NCBI GenBank assembly: GCA_910577765.1
Contig: CAJTOV010000088.1
Location: 1-16,030, forward strand
Reading direction: 5' to 3'
DNA: 16,030 bases
Source of the DNA: an uncultured Lachnospiraceae bacterium
Lineage (GTDB): Bacteria > Bacillota > Clostridia > Lachnospirales > Lachnospiraceae
Below the pieces are notes generated by a model that worked only from the letters and a program-made list of their open reading frames with translations, was not told the origin of the DNA and searched no databases. Below are positions 14,659-16,030 of this stretch, in pieces. Each line of letters begins with the position of its first letter. The stretch's first letter is position 1. The translations under genes were made by a program, and so were the position numbers.

Positions 14659-14729
14659 GGCCGTCATGGCAAAGCCGGTTCTATCACCGGGCACCCTGGC
14701 CGTCATGGCAAAGCCGGTTCTATCACCGG
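14659..14729. repeat. 39-bp-period tandem duplication of the guaD 3' end
   Basis: A 32-bp block is present twice, identically, at 14659-14690 and 14698-14729, separated by 7 bp. On the coding strand each copy contains GTGATAGAACCGGCTTTG followed by CCATGA, that is, the last codons and stop of guaD. The upstream copy is the functional gene end; the downstream copy lies in the guaD/xdhA gap. Confidence 0.9.
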
Positions 14730-15992
14730 ATTTCCGGCCACATATTTGGCCACAATCTCCCGTTCATCGGACAGATAGCAGACCTGCTCCAGCCGCTCCC
14801 GCAGGGTCTTATTCCCCAGGCGGTTTAAGCGCCGGTCATCCAGAACCACCGCGTCCAGCTGGTACCCGGGCTCAAACCTGCCTACCTTTCCGAAGAAGCT
14901 GCCTCCTGCCGCGGTGGCCATGTAAAATACCTCATCCAGGGTCAGGGGCTTTCTGTCTCTGTCTGCCAGCCGCCAGTACAGCCTGGAGACCTGGATGGCG
15001 TCGGTCATGGCCCGGAAGATGGACAGGCTGCTTCCCCCTGCCACATCGCTTCCCAGGCCCACCCTAAGCCCCAGGTCCAGAAACTCCCGGACCGGCGCAA
15101 TGCCGGATGCCAGATTCATGTTGGACTGGGGACAGTGGGCAATCCAGACGCCCCGTTCCAGCAGCCGTTTCTGCTCTTCTTTACCGGAATACACGCAGTG
15201 GGCCATGATGGCAGGGCATCCCTCCCCGCCCAGCAGGCCGAACCGGTCATAGGCATCTCCATAGAATTCTGCCTCCGGGCAAAGGTCCTTCACCCACTCC
15301 AGCTCCCCCGGATTCTCCGAAAGATGGGACTGGACCGGAAGGCGGTACTGTATCTGGATCTCCTTTAACCGTCTCATAAGCGCATCACTGCAGCTGGGAA
15401 TAAACCGGGGTGTCAGAATGGGCTGCACATGCTTATAGCGGCCTGCGCAGGCCTCCAGCCATTTTACCGTGTCCCCGGCTGACTGCTCCGGGCCTTTCTC
15501 CCGGAGAGTCTCCGGGCTGTTGCGGTCCATGTTCACCTTTCCCACCATTCCCTTCATTCCCGTGGCTTCCAGCTGCTCCATGAGAATCCGGGTGGCCGGA
15601 AGGTGGATGGTGGCGAAGATGCAGGCTCTTGTGGTGGCGCTGTTTTTCAGATCCTGGGTAAATACCTGGTAGGCTTTTTCTGCGTAAGCCTCATCCCTAT
15701 AGCGGGCTTCCACCGGAAAGGTCCGCTGGTTCAGCCACTCTAACAGCTCCAGGTCCATGCCTGTGCCCCGGAATTCATACTGGGGGGCGTGGATATGCAG
15801 GTCCACCAGCCCCGGAATGATCAGGCATTGGCCAAAGTCCCGGACCGGTACCTGCTTCCATGCATCCGGAAGCTCCTGTTCCACTCCCTGGACCACACCG
15901 TCCTGAACCAGAAGGCAGCCCCGCTCCTGAAACCGGAGCCGGTCCGGCGCTGCGCTCCAGCAGAGATTGCCCCTTAAAATCTGTCTTGTCAC
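14703..15992 (-). CDS. guaD: Guanine deaminase
   Basis: An amidohydrolase of 429 residues that converts guanine to xanthine and ammonia, feeding xanthine to the dehydrogenase encoded just downstream. Metal and active-site residues stand in the expected order: H66 and H68 in PGLVDLHIHAPQ, then the guanine-deaminase signature LELLEWLNQRTFPVEARY (81-98), H223 and E226 in SHLSENPGE, H265 in MAHCVYSG, the strand HCPQSNMNL (286-294), and D316 in GLGSDVAGG. Length and motifs match bacterial GuaD (E. coli 439). The start is the GTG at 15992, with AAGGAG 9 nt upstream and an in-frame stop just before it; an overlapping ATG at 15994 is followed directly by TGA. First gene seen of the guaD-xdhA-xdhB-xdhC operon; 101 bp separate it from xdhA. 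Confidence 0.93.
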   Translation of the reverse strand: MTRQILRGNLCWSAAPDRLRFQERGCLLVQDGVVQGVEQELPDAWKQVPVRDFGQCLIIPGLVDLHIHAPQYEFRGTGMDLELLEWLNQRTFPVEARYRDEAYAEKAYQVFTQDLKNSATTRACIFATIHLPATRILMEQLEATGMKGMVGKVNMDRNSPETLREKGPEQSAGDTVKWLEACAGRYKHVQPILTPRFIPSCSDALMRRLKEIQIQYRLPVQSHLSENPGELEWVKDLCPEAEFYGDAYDRFGLLGGEGCPAIMAHCVYSGKEEQKRLLERGVWIAHCPQSNMNLASGIAPVREFLDLGLRVGLGSDVAGGSSLSIFRAMTDAIQVSRLYWRLADRDRKPLTLDEVFYMATAAGGSFFGKVGRFEPGYQLDAVVLDDRRLNRLGNKTLRERLEQVCYLSDEREIVAKYVAGNPVIEPALP

Positions 15993-16030
15993 ATAGAATC
16001 ACTCCTTCATCCTATTAAAATGATTGATTG

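Overview
The window reads as chromosomal DNA from a Gram-positive anaerobe of the class Clostridia, probably a fairly GC-rich member of the Lachnospiraceae. That is inferred from strong AGGAGG-type ribosome binding sites, TTG/GTG/ATG start usage, the mix of gene families, and TolC-like proteins next to an RND pump of the kind annotated in such genomes. No rRNA, tRNA, CRISPR array, transposase or prophage gene was seen.

Left end (1-1850): a structured palindromic repeat at the window edge, then a short plus-strand operon of an ECF-type sigma factor with a cysteine-containing C-terminal extension and a DUF2461 protein. It closes with a strong stem-loop terminator shared with the convergent pump genes.

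Pump locus (1851-9506, minus strand): transcription starts at a near-perfect vegetative promoter (TTGACA, 17 bp, TATAAT) covered by three 13-bp palindromes TGACA-N3-TGTCA, the probable operators of the first gene, a TetR-family repressor. It is followed by an HlyD/AcrA-type adaptor, a 1012-residue RND permease, a 340-bp gap full of inverted repeats, and two tandem paralogous TolC-family proteins. Together these encode all three part types of a tripartite efflux pump in what is probably a single-membrane cell. The repressor gene carries a run of eight G that could be a slippage site.

Middle (9533-10728): divergent from the repressor is an EamA/DMT-type transporter whose upstream region may be shared with the TetR operators. 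A second well-preserved copy of the edge repeat, in opposite orientation, fills the convergent gap after it. A third, decayed copy lies in the pump's 340-bp gap.

Right end (10726-15992, minus strand): a purine-catabolism operon in the order guanine deaminase (guaD), then the molybdopterin, FAD and [2Fe-2S] subunits of xanthine dehydrogenase (xdhA, xdhB, xdhC). It would convert guanine to xanthine and oxidise xanthine to urate, or run the hydroxylase on related purines. The end of guaD has been tandemly duplicated with a 39-bp period. The operon promoter lies beyond the window.
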